A stretch of DNA of 23,703 bases from positions 1 through 23,703 of the forward strand of contig CAUWLJ010000051.1 of the NCBI GenBank assembly GCA_963559585.1, given 5' to 3'. This DNA is from Eisenbergiella sp963559585. Its GTDB lineage: Bacteria; Bacillota; Clostridia; Lachnospirales; Lachnospiraceae. This document shows positions 6,891 to 14,760 of this stretch, in pieces. How positions within the stretch are numbered: the stretch's first letter is position 1; the number at the start of each line of letters is the position of its first letter. The notes beneath the pieces were generated by a model. That model saw nothing but the letters and a program-made list of their open reading frames with translations. It made no database searches and had not been told where the DNA came from. The translations under genes were made by a program, and so were the position numbers.

Positions 6891-8252
6891 ATGAAAAAGA
6901 AAATTGTCAGCCTGCTTATGACAGCGGCTATGGCAGCTACTCTGCTTGTGGGATGCGGCGGAAGCGAGCCTGCGCCTGCAGAGAGCAGCGCACCTGCTGA
7001 GAGCGCGCCTGCAGAGAGCAGTGCACCTGCAGAGACGACTGCGGAAACGACTGCTGAGAGCGCAGCAGAGACCACCGGCGATACTGCTATGGCAGATTAC
7101 AGCGGAGTAGAGCTTACCATGTGGTCTATGTGGAGCAACAACGAGCCTCAGGGCATCGTGCTTCAGGAAGCGGCAGATGCTTTCAAGGAGAAGACCGGCG
7201 CTACCGTAAATATCGAATGGAAGGGCCGTGACATCAAGACCATCATCGCAACTGCTCTGGAGGCAGGCGAGAAGATCGATATTTTTGAGGAGGACTACAG
7301 CAGAATCGGCAAGACCTACGCTCCCTTCTGTCTGGATCTGACCGAGATGGCGAAGGCAGCCAATTACGATGCACAGTCCTTCAAGTGCTTCAATGATCAG
7401 GCTGTTGAGTGGTCCGGTTTCCTTTCCAGCATCGCCGAACAGCCTCAGGTTGGCGGCATCTTCTACAACAAGGACATTTTTGAAGCAAGCGGCATTACCA
7501 CCCTGCCTGCTACCTGGGAGGAGTTCCTCACCGCATGTAAGGCAATGGTAGACGCAGGCTACGAGCCCATGGCTCTGGACGGCGCATACGCTGACTTCTT
7601 CCTGGGCTATCATCTGTCCAGACACGTTGGACAGGACGTTCTTTCCGAGCTGTCCGTAAACGGCGGCTGGGCTGAGAACGAGCAGATTATCAAGGGCGCA
7701 CAGGAGCTGATCGACTTCGTAAACGACGGCTATCTGGCAGACGGCGCTCCCGATGAGTACCCTGCTTCCCAGAACAAGATCGGTCTGACCGAGAAGGTTG
7801 CAATGGTTGTATGTGCCAACTACGTATGTGCAGAGGTAAACAACAACACCCAGACAGAGATCAACTGGGGTCTGATGAATTATCCTTCCGTAGAGGGCGG
7901 AGCAGATGCTTCCAACGCTTACGCAGGAGCCAACTCCCTTGCTATCCCTAAGAACAGCGAGAACGCCCAGGCGGCATTTGATTTCATCATGTTCTTAACC
8001 AGCGGCGAGTTTGACCAGAAGATGGCTGACTCTGCAAACCAGATCCCTGCGGATCCCAGAAACACAGCTCCTGCTATGATGGATGGTACTGTAGAGACTC
8101 TGAATGCTACTACCTCTCCTCTGTCCTGGAACATGGGCCTGTCCGACAACTCTGACCTGGCTCCTTCCATCAAGGACGTTGCGATCGGCCTGTTCGAGGG
8201 AAGATATGCGACCGGCGAGGAGTTTGCCAAGGCAATGGACGCTCTGTACTAA
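6891..8252 (+). CDS. ABC transporter substrate-binding lipoprotein (carbohydrate)
   Basis: Extracellular solute-binding protein (family 1, maltose-binding-like) that captures the sugar and delivers it to the two permeases encoded next. The N-terminus is a lipoprotein signal peptide: MKKK, a hydrophobic core, then the lipobox LVGC with Cys22 as the lipidation site. Residues 24-66 form a low-complexity linker with repeated PAESSAPAES/ETTAE units, which would hold the domain off the membrane. The binding domain then follows (ELTMWSMWSNNEP, later GGIFYNKDIFEASG, ATWEEFLTACKAM, AYAGANSLAIPKNSENAQAA). Length is 453 residues. AGGAGG lies six bases before the ATG. The linked GH112 enzyme suggests a galactosyl-HexNAc ligand, but the ligand cannot be read from the sequence. 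Confidence 0.93.
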   Translation: MKKKIVSLLMTAAMAATLLVGCGGSEPAPAESSAPAESAPAESSAPAETTAETTAESAAETTGDTAMADYSGVELTMWSMWSNNEPQGIVLQEAADAFKEKTGATVNIEWKGRDIKTIIATALEAGEKIDIFEEDYSRIGKTYAPFCLDLTEMAKAANYDAQSFKCFNDQAVEWSGFLSSIAEQPQVGGIFYNKDIFEASGITTLPATWEEFLTACKAMVDAGYEPMALDGAYADFFLGYHLSRHVGQDVLSELSVNGGWAENEQIIKGAQELIDFVNDGYLADGAPDEYPASQNKIGLTEKVAMVVCANYVCAEVNNNTQTEINWGLMNYPSVEGGADASNAYAGANSLAIPKNSENAQAAFDFIMFLTSGEFDQKMADSANQIPADPRNTAPAMMDGTVETLNATTSPLSWNMGLSDNSDLAPSIKDVAIGLFEGRYATGEEFAKAMDALY

Positions 8253-8274
8253 TACCTGAAGATGATTTGAATCG

Positions 8275-8299
8275 AGGTGGCACTGTTGTGGTGCCACCT
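8275..8299 (+). terminator. Stem-loop after the binding-protein gene (partial terminator)
   Basis: AGGTGGCAC (8275-8283), a 7-base loop and GTGCCACCT (8291-8299), a perfect 9-bp stem, followed by TATTTTG. The permease gene starts 28 bases later. Such leaky terminators or mRNA-stabilising hairpins are typical after solute-binding-protein genes and allow excess binding protein over permease. Confidence 0.65.
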
Positions 8300-8327
8300 T
8301 ATTTTGATAAGAAGGGGTGAAATAGGT

Positions 8328-9221
8328 ATGAAGAAAAATAAGGGTCTGATCGTTGGTTTCCTGACCCCTATGCTGATTTCTCTGGTCATCATGTATTTTT
8401 ATCCTGTGTTAAGAACCGTGATGATGAGCTTTTTCCAGATTGAAAGTGTGACGGCGAAAACGTCGGACTGGGTATTCAACGGCTTCGGCAATTATGCCAA
8501 GATCTTTGGAAGCGCATCCTTTCAGACCTCCCTGTGGAACATGGGAAGGATCTGGCTGGTGGGCGGCATCATCACGCTTTCCATCGCGCTTCTGTTTGCA
8601 GTAATCCTCACAAGCGGTATCAGGTTCAAGAAGTTTTTCCGTGCCGCCATTTATCTGCCCAATGTAATCAGTGCAGTAGCCCTGGCAACCATGTGGATCC
8701 AGTATGTGTACAACAATGACTATGGTATGCTGAACAAGATGCTGGAGGCGGTGGGCCTGGAGGGTGTGAAGTGGCTGGGAACGGATATGAAGTTCTGGGC
8801 GATGCTTTTTGCCTACATCTTCGGTGCAGTTGGCTACTACATGCTGATCTTTATCAGCGGCATTGAGCGGATCCCCGAGGATCTGTACGAGGCGGCCACC
8901 ATTGACGGAGCCAACAAGGTGCATCAGTTCTTCAAGATTACTCTGCCTCTGCTGAGAGGGATTATCAAGACGAATATCACGTTCTGGAGTGTGCATACCA
9001 CAGCTTTCTTCCTGTGGACGAAGATGTTCTCTCCTGTGGATACAGAGGCTTCAACCATCGTTCCTGTGGTATATCTGTATGATACCGTGTTCGGCTCCAA
9101 GGGAAATGCGGCCCGCGATGCGGGTGCAGGCGCTGCCGTAGGCGTGGTTCTGGCTCTGATCATCATCGTGGTATATCTGGTGATGAACCTGCTGATCAAA
9201 GACGACGACCTGGAATTCTAA
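8328..9221 (+). CDS. Sugar ABC transporter permease, MalF type
   Basis: Membrane permease of the CUT1 transporter, 297 residues. Hydrophobic segments begin with LIVGFLTPMLISLVIMYFYP near the N-terminus. The ATPase-contacting EAA loop reads YEAATIDGANKVHQFFKITLP, in the usual place about 100 residues before the C-terminus. The ATG at 8328 is preferred because AAGGGGTG lies eight bases upstream and the protein then starts with KKNK, as in relatives; an upstream in-frame start at 8277 would lie inside the hairpin. It pairs with the MalG-type permease at 9284. No ATPase gene is linked, so a shared ATPase encoded elsewhere is likely. Confidence 0.93.
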   Translation: MKKNKGLIVGFLTPMLISLVIMYFYPVLRTVMMSFFQIESVTAKTSDWVFNGFGNYAKIFGSASFQTSLWNMGRIWLVGGIITLSIALLFAVILTSGIRFKKFFRAAIYLPNVISAVALATMWIQYVYNNDYGMLNKMLEAVGLEGVKWLGTDMKFWAMLFAYIFGAVGYYMLIFISGIERIPEDLYEAATIDGANKVHQFFKITLPLLRGIIKTNITFWSVHTTAFFLWTKMFSPVDTEASTIVPVVYLYDTVFGSKGNAARDAGAGAAVGVVLALIIIVVYLVMNLLIKDDDLEF

Positions 9222-9236
9222 GGAGACGGATTTGTG

Positions 9237-9258
9237 CCTGCGGCCCGGAAGGCGCAGG
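9237..9258 (+). promoter_or_regulatory. Hairpin between the two permease genes
   Basis: CCTGCG (9237-9242) pairs with CGCAGG (9253-9258); CC/GG inside can extend the stem with one bulged G. It sits in a 62-base gap and ends 25 bases before the next start codon. No U-run, so an mRNA-processing or stability role is more likely than termination. Confidence 0.4.
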
Positions 9259-9283
9259 TTACGGAAAGGCATGAGGTTTTAAA

Positions 9284-10153
9284 ATGAGTAAAGAAAAGAA
9301 AAAGGTCAGGGAGCCTATTAACTGGAGAAAAGAAGCGGCGCTGCTTCCCGGTTACCTGATCGTGACGATCTGGGTTTTATTTACCGCCGCGTTCCTGTTC
9401 TGGATCCTGGGAGCCAGCTTTTCCACAGCGAAGGAAATCTTTTCCGGGGCTGTATTCAAGTTTGAGACAGGCTTCCATTTTGAAAACTATATAGACGCGT
9501 GGAATTCAAACAATGTGTCTGTATTTTTTGCCAACTCCCTGCTGTATGCAGTGGTGTCCTGTGCGGGCGTCATCCTGATTTCCGCACCGGCAGCCTATGT
9601 GCTGTCCCGTTTTGAGTTTATCGGCAACAAGGTGATGAAGTCGGGCCTGATCATTGCCATGAGTATCCCTGCGGTTATGATTATCATGCCCATCTTCGCG
9701 CTGACCACACAGTGGAATATCAAGGGAAGAATCCTGCTGATCCTTCTGTATATCTTTATGAATGTACCGTCCACTACCACCTATCTGCTGAACTTCTTCG
9801 CCACCCTCTCCAAGACCTATGAGGAAGCGGCGGCCATCGATGGCTGTTCCCCGGCCAGAACCTTCTGGGTGATCATGCTGCCTCTGGTTCAGCCTGCCAT
9901 CATTACGGTGACGATTTTCAACTTCCTGGGTGTGTGGAACGAGTTCTTTATGGCTCTGATCTTTGCAAGCTCCGCAGACATGACTCCTGTGGGCGTGGGA
10001 CTTCTGCAGATCGTAAACGCCATGAAGTATACAGGCAATTACGGTGCACTGTTCGCGGCAGTGGTTATCGTATTCCTGCCCACCTTCCTGCTGTATATCT
10101 TCCTGTCTGAGAAGATCATCGCAGGTGTTACCGGAGGCGGAATCAAGGGATAA
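9284..10153 (+). CDS. Sugar ABC transporter permease, MalG type
   Basis: Second membrane permease of the transporter, 289 residues. A positively charged N-terminus (MSKEKKKVREP) is followed by a membrane segment and five more hydrophobic stretches. The EAA loop is YEEAAAIDGCSPARTFWVIML, and the protein ends with the family-typical EKIIAGVTGGGIKG. The ATG at 9284 has a modest GAGG upstream. It lies between the MalF-type permease and the GH112 phosphorylase in one co-directional block, so import and phosphorolysis are probably coordinated. The equivalent gene in the separate transporter at 891 is frameshifted, while this one is intact. Confidence 0.93.
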   Translation: MSKEKKKVREPINWRKEAALLPGYLIVTIWVLFTAAFLFWILGASFSTAKEIFSGAVFKFETGFHFENYIDAWNSNNVSVFFANSLLYAVVSCAGVILISAPAAYVLSRFEFIGNKVMKSGLIIAMSIPAVMIIMPIFALTTQWNIKGRILLILLYIFMNVPSTTTYLLNFFATLSKTYEEAAAIDGCSPARTFWVIMLPLVQPAIITVTIFNFLGVWNEFFMALIFASSADMTPVGVGLLQIVNAMKYTGNYGALFAAVVIVFLPTFLLYIFLSEKIIAGVTGGGIKG

Positions 10154-10241
10154 ATGCCTTTGCTTTTGCTATCGGACAGGCCGCCCTGCGGTGCGGGCTG
10201 AGCTGTTACGGATTTTGCTTGAAAATTATGACAACGGATAA

Positions 10242-10255
10242 GCCGCTTTGGCGGC
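10242..10255 (+). promoter_or_regulatory. Hairpin just upstream of the GH112 gene
   Basis: GCCGC (10242-10246), TTTG loop, GCGGC (10251-10255), ending about five bases before the GGAAGG ribosome binding site at 10261. The 118-base gap after the permease holds a second GC-rich imperfect repeat near 10180-10200. Possible translation or mRNA-stability element; short stem. Confidence 0.35.
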
Positions 10256-10271
10256 GGAATGGAAGGTAAAT

Positions 10272-12428
10272 ATGAGCCAAATGAAAGGAAGAGTGACCAT
10301 CCCTACGGATGTGGACGTAATTCAGGAAACGCTGGAGCTGGCAGAGCGCTGGGGCGCGGATGCCGTCCGTGACTGCGACGGAACGGACTTTCCCGTGGAG
10401 CTGAAGGATGCGGGGATGAAGGTGTATTCCACCTATTATACTACCAGAAAGGACAATGCCTGGGCGCTTGCCAATCCGGAGGAGATCCAGCAGATGTACG
10501 TGATGACCCCCATTTATACGGCGTATGACGGGGAGCTGCATGTGCGTCTGATGAAGGGGCTGTATCCCGATATGCTCAAGCCCAACAGCCGGGATGATAT
10601 TAAGCGCTGGTGGGAGGTAATCGACAGAACCACAGGAGAGGTGGTTCCCACCTGTCAGTGGAGCTATGACGAGGAAACGGGAGAGGTTGTGATTCAGAGT
10701 ATGCCTTTCCATGATTATACGGTATCCTTCCTGGCCTATATCATGTGGGATCCGGTGCATATGTACAATGCGGTGGTCAACGACTGGAAGGACGTGGAGC
10801 ATCAGATTACCTTTGATGTGAGGCAGCCCAAGACCCATGCCTACACCATGGAGCGTCTGCGCAGGTTTATCGAGGAGCATCCTTATGTGAACGTGCTGCG
10901 CTTCACCACCTTTTTCCATCAGTTCACCCTGATGTTCGACGAGCTGGCCAGGGAAAAATATGTGGAGTGGTACGGCTATTCCGCATCCGTAAGCCCTTAT
11001 ATCCTGGAGCAGTTTGAGAAGGAAGTGGGATACACCTTCCGTCCTGAGTTCATCATCGACCAGGGCTACTACAACAACCAGTACAGGATTCCTTCTAAGG
11101 AGTTCCAGGATTTCCAGGCTTTCCAGAGAAGGGAAGTGGCCAAGATCGCCAAAGAGATGGTGGACATCTGCCACGAGTGCGGCAGGGAGGCCATGATGTT
11201 CCTGGGCGATCACTGGATCGGAACCGAGCCCTTCATGGATGAGTTCAAGCAGATCGGCCTGGATGCTGTGGTGGGAAGCGTTGGAAACGGCGCTACCTTA
11301 CGTCTGATCAGCGACATTGAGGGCGTGAAGTACACGGAAGGACGTCTTTTGCCCTACTTCTTCCCTGATGTATTCCACGAAGGCGGCGATCCGGTGAAGG
11401 AGGCCAAGATCAACTGGGTAACGGCCAGAAGGGCCATCCTGAGAAAGCCCATCGACCGGATCGGCTACGGCGGTTACCTGAAGCTGGCCACCCAGTTCCC
11501 TGAGTTTGTGGACTATGTGGAGAGCGTCTGCGCAGAGTTCCGCCAGCTGTATGAGAATATCAAGGGAACCACCCCCTACTGTGTGAAACGGGTGGCGGTG
11601 CTCAACTGCTGGGGTAAGATGAGAGCATGGGGCAATCATATGGTGCATCATGCCATCTACTTCAAGCAGAATTACTCCTACGCGGGAATCATCGAGGCCC
11701 TGTCCGGAGCTCCCTTTGATGTGAAATTCATCAGCTTCGAGGACATCCTCAACGACCATAGCATCCTGAAGGACATTGACGTGATCATCAACGTGGGTGA
11801 TGCGGATACGGCCCAGACAGGCGGCGAGTGGTGGTGCAATCCTGCCATTTCCTCCGCTATCAAGGAGTTCGTGTTCAACGGCGGCGGCATCATCGGCGTG
11901 GGCGAGCCCAGCGGACACCAGGCCAATGGACACTTCTTCCAGCTGGCCAACGTATTCGGCGTGGAGGAGGAGAGAGACTTCACCCTTGGCTACGATAAGT
12001 ACAACTGGGAGAACCACAGCCACTTCATCACCGAGGATGCTTCTGAGAAGATCGATTTCGGCGAGACGAAGAAATATATCTATGCTCTGGAAGGAGCCAA
12101 GGTGCTGGTTTCCGAGGATCAGGAGGTACGCCTGGCAGTAAACGAGTTCGGTAAGGGCCGTGCCGTATACATCAGCGGCCTGCCTTACAGCTTTGAGAAC
12201 AGCCGTCTGCTCTACCGTGCGATCCTGTGGAGCGCCGGGGATGAGGATAAGCTGCACAGCTGGTTCTCCTCCAACTACAACGTGGAAGTGCACGCTTACA
12301 TCAAGAACGGCAAATACTGCGTGGTGAACAATACCTACGAGCCTCAGTCCACCACAGTATATCTGGGAGACGGCAGCTCCTTTGATCTGGATCTGGAGGC
12401 CAACCAGATCATCTGGTACGAGATCTGA
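10272..12428 (+). CDS. lnpA: GH112 beta-galactoside phosphorylase (lacto-N-biose/galacto-N-biose type)
   Basis: Inverting glycoside phosphorylase of family GH112. Relatives split Gal-beta-1,3-GlcNAc or Gal-beta-1,3-GalNAc with phosphate into galactose-1-phosphate and the N-acetylhexosamine; a subgroup acts on Gal-beta-1,4-rhamnose. The 718-residue length fits. The N-terminal TIM-barrel domain opens with GRVTIPTDVDVI and shows ERWGADAVRDCDGTDFP; Asp313 in FLGDHWIGTEPF matches by position the Asp reported as catalytic in the Bifidobacterium longum enzyme (from memory of the family). The middle GATase-like and C-terminal beta domains follow. No signal peptide, so it is cytosolic, as expected downstream of an importer. 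ATG 10272 is chosen over the upstream TTG because GGAAGG precedes it. The substrate subtype cannot be settled by eye. Confidence 0.92.
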   Translation: MSQMKGRVTIPTDVDVIQETLELAERWGADAVRDCDGTDFPVELKDAGMKVYSTYYTTRKDNAWALANPEEIQQMYVMTPIYTAYDGELHVRLMKGLYPDMLKPNSRDDIKRWWEVIDRTTGEVVPTCQWSYDEETGEVVIQSMPFHDYTVSFLAYIMWDPVHMYNAVVNDWKDVEHQITFDVRQPKTHAYTMERLRRFIEEHPYVNVLRFTTFFHQFTLMFDELAREKYVEWYGYSASVSPYILEQFEKEVGYTFRPEFIIDQGYYNNQYRIPSKEFQDFQAFQRREVAKIAKEMVDICHECGREAMMFLGDHWIGTEPFMDEFKQIGLDAVVGSVGNGATLRLISDIEGVKYTEGRLLPYFFPDVFHEGGDPVKEAKINWVTARRAILRKPIDRIGYGGYLKLATQFPEFVDYVESVCAEFRQLYENIKGTTPYCVKRVAVLNCWGKMRAWGNHMVHHAIYFKQNYSYAGIIEALSGAPFDVKFISFEDILNDHSILKDIDVIINVGDADTAQTGGEWWCNPAISSAIKEFVFNGGGIIGVGEPSGHQANGHFFQLANVFGVEEERDFTLGYDKYNWENHSHFITEDASEKIDFGETKKYIYALEGAKVLVSEDQEVRLAVNEFGKGRAVYISGLPYSFENSRLLYRAILWSAGDEDKLHSWFSSNYNVEVHAYIKNGKYCVVNNTYEPQSTTVYLGDGSSFDLDLEANQIIWYEI

Positions 12429-12456
12429 CCGGGGATGGTATAAGAAGCGACAGTTT

Positions 12457-12490
12457 GCTGCTGTTCACTGACGGGACAGTGAACAGCAGC
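12457..12490 (+). terminator. Long perfect hairpin after the GH112 gene
   Basis: GCTGCTGTTCACTG (12457-12470), a six-base ACGGGA loop and its exact complement (12477-12490), a 14-bp stem 28 bases after the stop codon. The following GGCATTTAG is a poor U-run, so it may act as an mRNA 3'-end stabiliser upstream of the true terminator at 12529. Confidence 0.6.
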
Positions 12491-12528
12491 GGCATTTAGA
12501 AATATGGGGTATATTTTTAAAGGTGAAT

Positions 12529-12552
12529 CCTCCGCCGTTTGTACGGCGGGGG
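12529..12552 (+). terminator. Intrinsic terminator of the GH112 operon
   Basis: CCTCCGCCGT (12529-12538), TTGT loop, ACGGCGGGGG (12543-12552), a 10-bp stem with one T-G wobble, followed by TTATTTAATATTT. With the hairpin before it, it separates the sugar operon from the Septu module. Confidence 0.65.
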
Positions 12553-12590
12553 TTATTTAATATTTACCGTGCAGATCAGATAATACAGGA

Positions 12591-12619
12591 TTGCACTCTG
12601 CTTATTTGCGGATTATAAT
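12591..12619 (+). promoter_or_regulatory. Consensus-like promoter of the Septu module
   Basis: TTGCAC (12591-12596), a 17-base spacer and a perfect TATAAT (12614-12619). Transcription would start near 12626, leaving a leader of about 30 bases. This supports the GTG start at 12658 and shows that the module does not depend on the sugar operon's promoter. Confidence 0.75.
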
Positions 12620-12657
12620 GAATAAAATTTGTATTGAGACGGGAGGCGGGAATAAAG

Positions 12658-13932
12658 GTGTATTTGGAAAAGATCAGTTTGAGAAATTATAAGGCGATAG
12701 GAAATGCGGAAATTAATTTAAAGCCGGGGATAAATCTGCTTATTGGAGATAACGGGGCCGGAAAAACCTCTGTGCTGGAGGGGATGGCGGTTGCTCTTGG
12801 TGGATTATTTGTGAATGTTCCAGGAGTCAGTACCAAAAATATTGTAAAGGATGATGTGCGTGTACGGATTGAAGCAGTGGGAGATTCCTCAACTGCGGTG
12901 TTTTATTGCGAACCGGTTTCGGTTGGGGGGAGTCTGAATGTCTGCGATGGAATAAACTTTACATGGAACAGGTTTAAAGAAGAATTATCATCTTCCCGCA
13001 CCAAAATAGATGATAAAAACATATGCACATGGATGAAAAGATTGACAAATCAACCAAATTCCATTCTGCCGCTGATAAGTTTCCAGAGCGCTGCCAGAGC
13101 ATGGAAAGTAAAACGGGGTGATTTTGGAGAAGGGCTAAAGAAAAAACTGGATGACAGAAGATGTGGCTATATTGGATGTTTGGATTCCTCCATGGATGTG
13201 AAATCTATTCAGCAATGGTGCATGAAGCAGGAAGTGACTGCAGTTAATAAGGGGAAAATAGTTACGGAATATGAGACCTTCAAGAAGATCATTGCTGTAT
13301 TTATGAAGGAGATTAATGAACTTGCCGAATATCCTGAAATATATTATTCTCCTCAGTTTGGAGAACTGGCCTATAAAGACAGCAGGGAAAATATGGCATT
13401 ATCCAAGCTGAGTGCCGGTTATCAATCCCTTTTATGGATGATTATGGATTTGGCATACAGAGTTTGCATTCTGAATCCTGAACTGCAGGATAGATCGCAG
13501 ATCGAAGGGATTGTGCTGATTGATGAAATTGATATGCACCTGCACCCGAAGTGGCAGTGGAATATTATAAAAGCGCTTGGAGCAGCATTTGGGAATGTGC
13601 AGTTTGTTATCGCAACACATTCGCCTATAGTAATTTCCTCTGCAAAGGAAGTAAATTTAATTTTTCTGGATGAAGAACAGAGAATCCATTATATGCCTGG
13701 GTGTTACGGATATACAGTGGAGGATGTTCTTTTTTTCAGACAGGAAAGCGTGTCCAGGCCGAAGGTAGTGAAAGAAATTGTGGATCAGATAGATGCACTT
13801 GTGGATGACGGAAAGCCGGAAGAAGCGGAAAAAAGGCTGGTGCGGCTGAAGGATGTACTGGGAGAGGATAATTCTGAGTTTAAAAAGATGGCAGGTATCG
13901 TGGAAGATGCAAAGATGATATGGGGGAATTGA
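12658..13932 (+). CDS. ptuA: Septu-type ATPase (PtuA-like)
   Basis: ABC/SMC-like (AAA_21-type) ATPase, 424 residues, proposed ATPase/sensor subunit of the Septu anti-phage system. It opens with IKAIGNAEI-like beta strands (LRNYKAIGNAEINL). Walker A GDNGAGKT is at residues 30-37, the ABC signature LSAGYQS at 251-257, Walker B IVLIDE at 285-290 followed by IDMHLHPKWQ, and the switch motif ATHSP at 319-323. The C-terminal 70 residues are helical and charged. GTG 12658 is chosen because GGGAGG lies 11 bases upstream; the TTG at 12634 is only about eight bases after the predicted transcription start. An HNH nuclease gene follows after three bases. Other OLD- or SMC-like ATPases share these motifs, so the Septu call rests on the pair. 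Confidence 0.85.
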   Translation: MYLEKISLRNYKAIGNAEINLKPGINLLIGDNGAGKTSVLEGMAVALGGLFVNVPGVSTKNIVKDDVRVRIEAVGDSSTAVFYCEPVSVGGSLNVCDGINFTWNRFKEELSSSRTKIDDKNICTWMKRLTNQPNSILPLISFQSAARAWKVKRGDFGEGLKKKLDDRRCGYIGCLDSSMDVKSIQQWCMKQEVTAVNKGKIVTEYETFKKIIAVFMKEINELAEYPEIYYSPQFGELAYKDSRENMALSKLSAGYQSLLWMIMDLAYRVCILNPELQDRSQIEGIVLIDEIDMHLHPKWQWNIIKALGAAFGNVQFVIATHSPIVISSAKEVNLIFLDEEQRIHYMPGCYGYTVEDVLFFRQESVSRPKVVKEIVDQIDALVDDGKPEEAEKRLVRLKDVLGEDNSEFKKMAGIVEDAKMIWGN

Positions 13933-13935
13933 TGG

Positions 13936-14679
13936 ATGGTGCTTATACAAAAAGAAGGATTGCCGGATAGGTTAAAAGGGGAAATAATCAGGATTCGGAA
14001 AAGTGAGGCCTGGAAGCAGCTGGAAGAGGGGCAGACAGAAGCGATAAGGCAGATATTTGACCATAATTTTCCAAAGAATGAGGTAAAAGAAGTTCTGATT
14101 CGTGAGCAGAAAGGGTTATGCGCCTATTGTATGAAAAGAATTAGAATGGATTCCCATTCCCGGATAGAACATCTGATTCCGCTTAGTGCAGATAAAGAGA
14201 AAGCGATTGATTATTTTAACATGTTAGGCGTCTGTGACGGGGGTGAGAGGGAGCCAGGAAGGCAGGGACATATTTTGTGTTGTGATGCTCATAAGAAAGA
14301 GACAAAAATCAGTCTTAGCCCGTTAAATAAGGTGCAGATGGATAAAATTGCCTACAAGCCGGATGGAACGATATATACGTCTCCCAGGGATGAGACAATG
14401 GAGAAAGATATTAATGAAACGCTTCAGTTGAACGGTGTGCAGAAGCCGGATGGAAGTGTCAGAGATACGGCCACTGAATTATTGAAAGGAAGGCGGGACG
14501 TTTATGAAAGGGCGAGGCGAATGATGAAGCTTTTGCAGAGAGAGGGAAAATGTACTTCGACGGCGGTGATGAAAATTATGACTGATTTACAAAACAGGGA
14601 AGAACAGGAAGAATACATAGGGGTAAAACTATACTATTTTGCCGGGAAGTATCATTCGCTGAGGAAGCAGGGACTATAG
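13936..14679 (+). CDS. ptuB: Septu-type HNH endonuclease (PtuB-like)
   Basis: 247-residue HNH nuclease, proposed effector of Septu; related proteins also accompany PtuA-like ATPases in some retron systems. A zinc-binding CAYC (Cys62, Cys65) precedes IEHLIPLS with the first His (His79); NMLGVC gives Asn95 and Cys100, and HILCCDAHK gives Cys115/Cys116 and the final His119. This order of C-x2-C, H, N and C-x2-H matches PtuB-like HNH domains. The C-terminal 110 residues are mainly charged helices. The ATG at 13936 follows the ATPase stop after three bases, so co-translation is likely. Like the ATPase gene it is more AT-rich than the flanking sugar genes, which suggests acquisition by transfer. 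No reverse transcriptase is next to it. Confidence 0.85.
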   Translation: MVLIQKEGLPDRLKGEIIRIRKSEAWKQLEEGQTEAIRQIFDHNFPKNEVKEVLIREQKGLCAYCMKRIRMDSHSRIEHLIPLSADKEKAIDYFNMLGVCDGGEREPGRQGHILCCDAHKKETKISLSPLNKVQMDKIAYKPDGTIYTSPRDETMEKDINETLQLNGVQKPDGSVRDTATELLKGRRDVYERARRMMKLLQREGKCTSTAVMKIMTDLQNREEQEEYIGVKLYYFAGKYHSLRKQGL

Positions 14680-14760
14680 AGCGTGTCTGAAAAAGACCTG
14701 CCGCATGATAATGGATAAACAGAATAATATGCGTCCCTTTAAAACAAAAATGAACCTGTC

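Noticed and set aside
6960..7080. Repetitive PAESSA-coding sequence as a DNA repeat or CRISPR-like array
   Set aside because: It is an in-frame low-complexity linker of a lipoprotein, without regular spacers.
12600..14760. Retron-type defence system
   Set aside because: A PtuAB-like pair also occurs in some retrons, but no reverse transcriptase or msr-msd-like RNA region is seen beside it.
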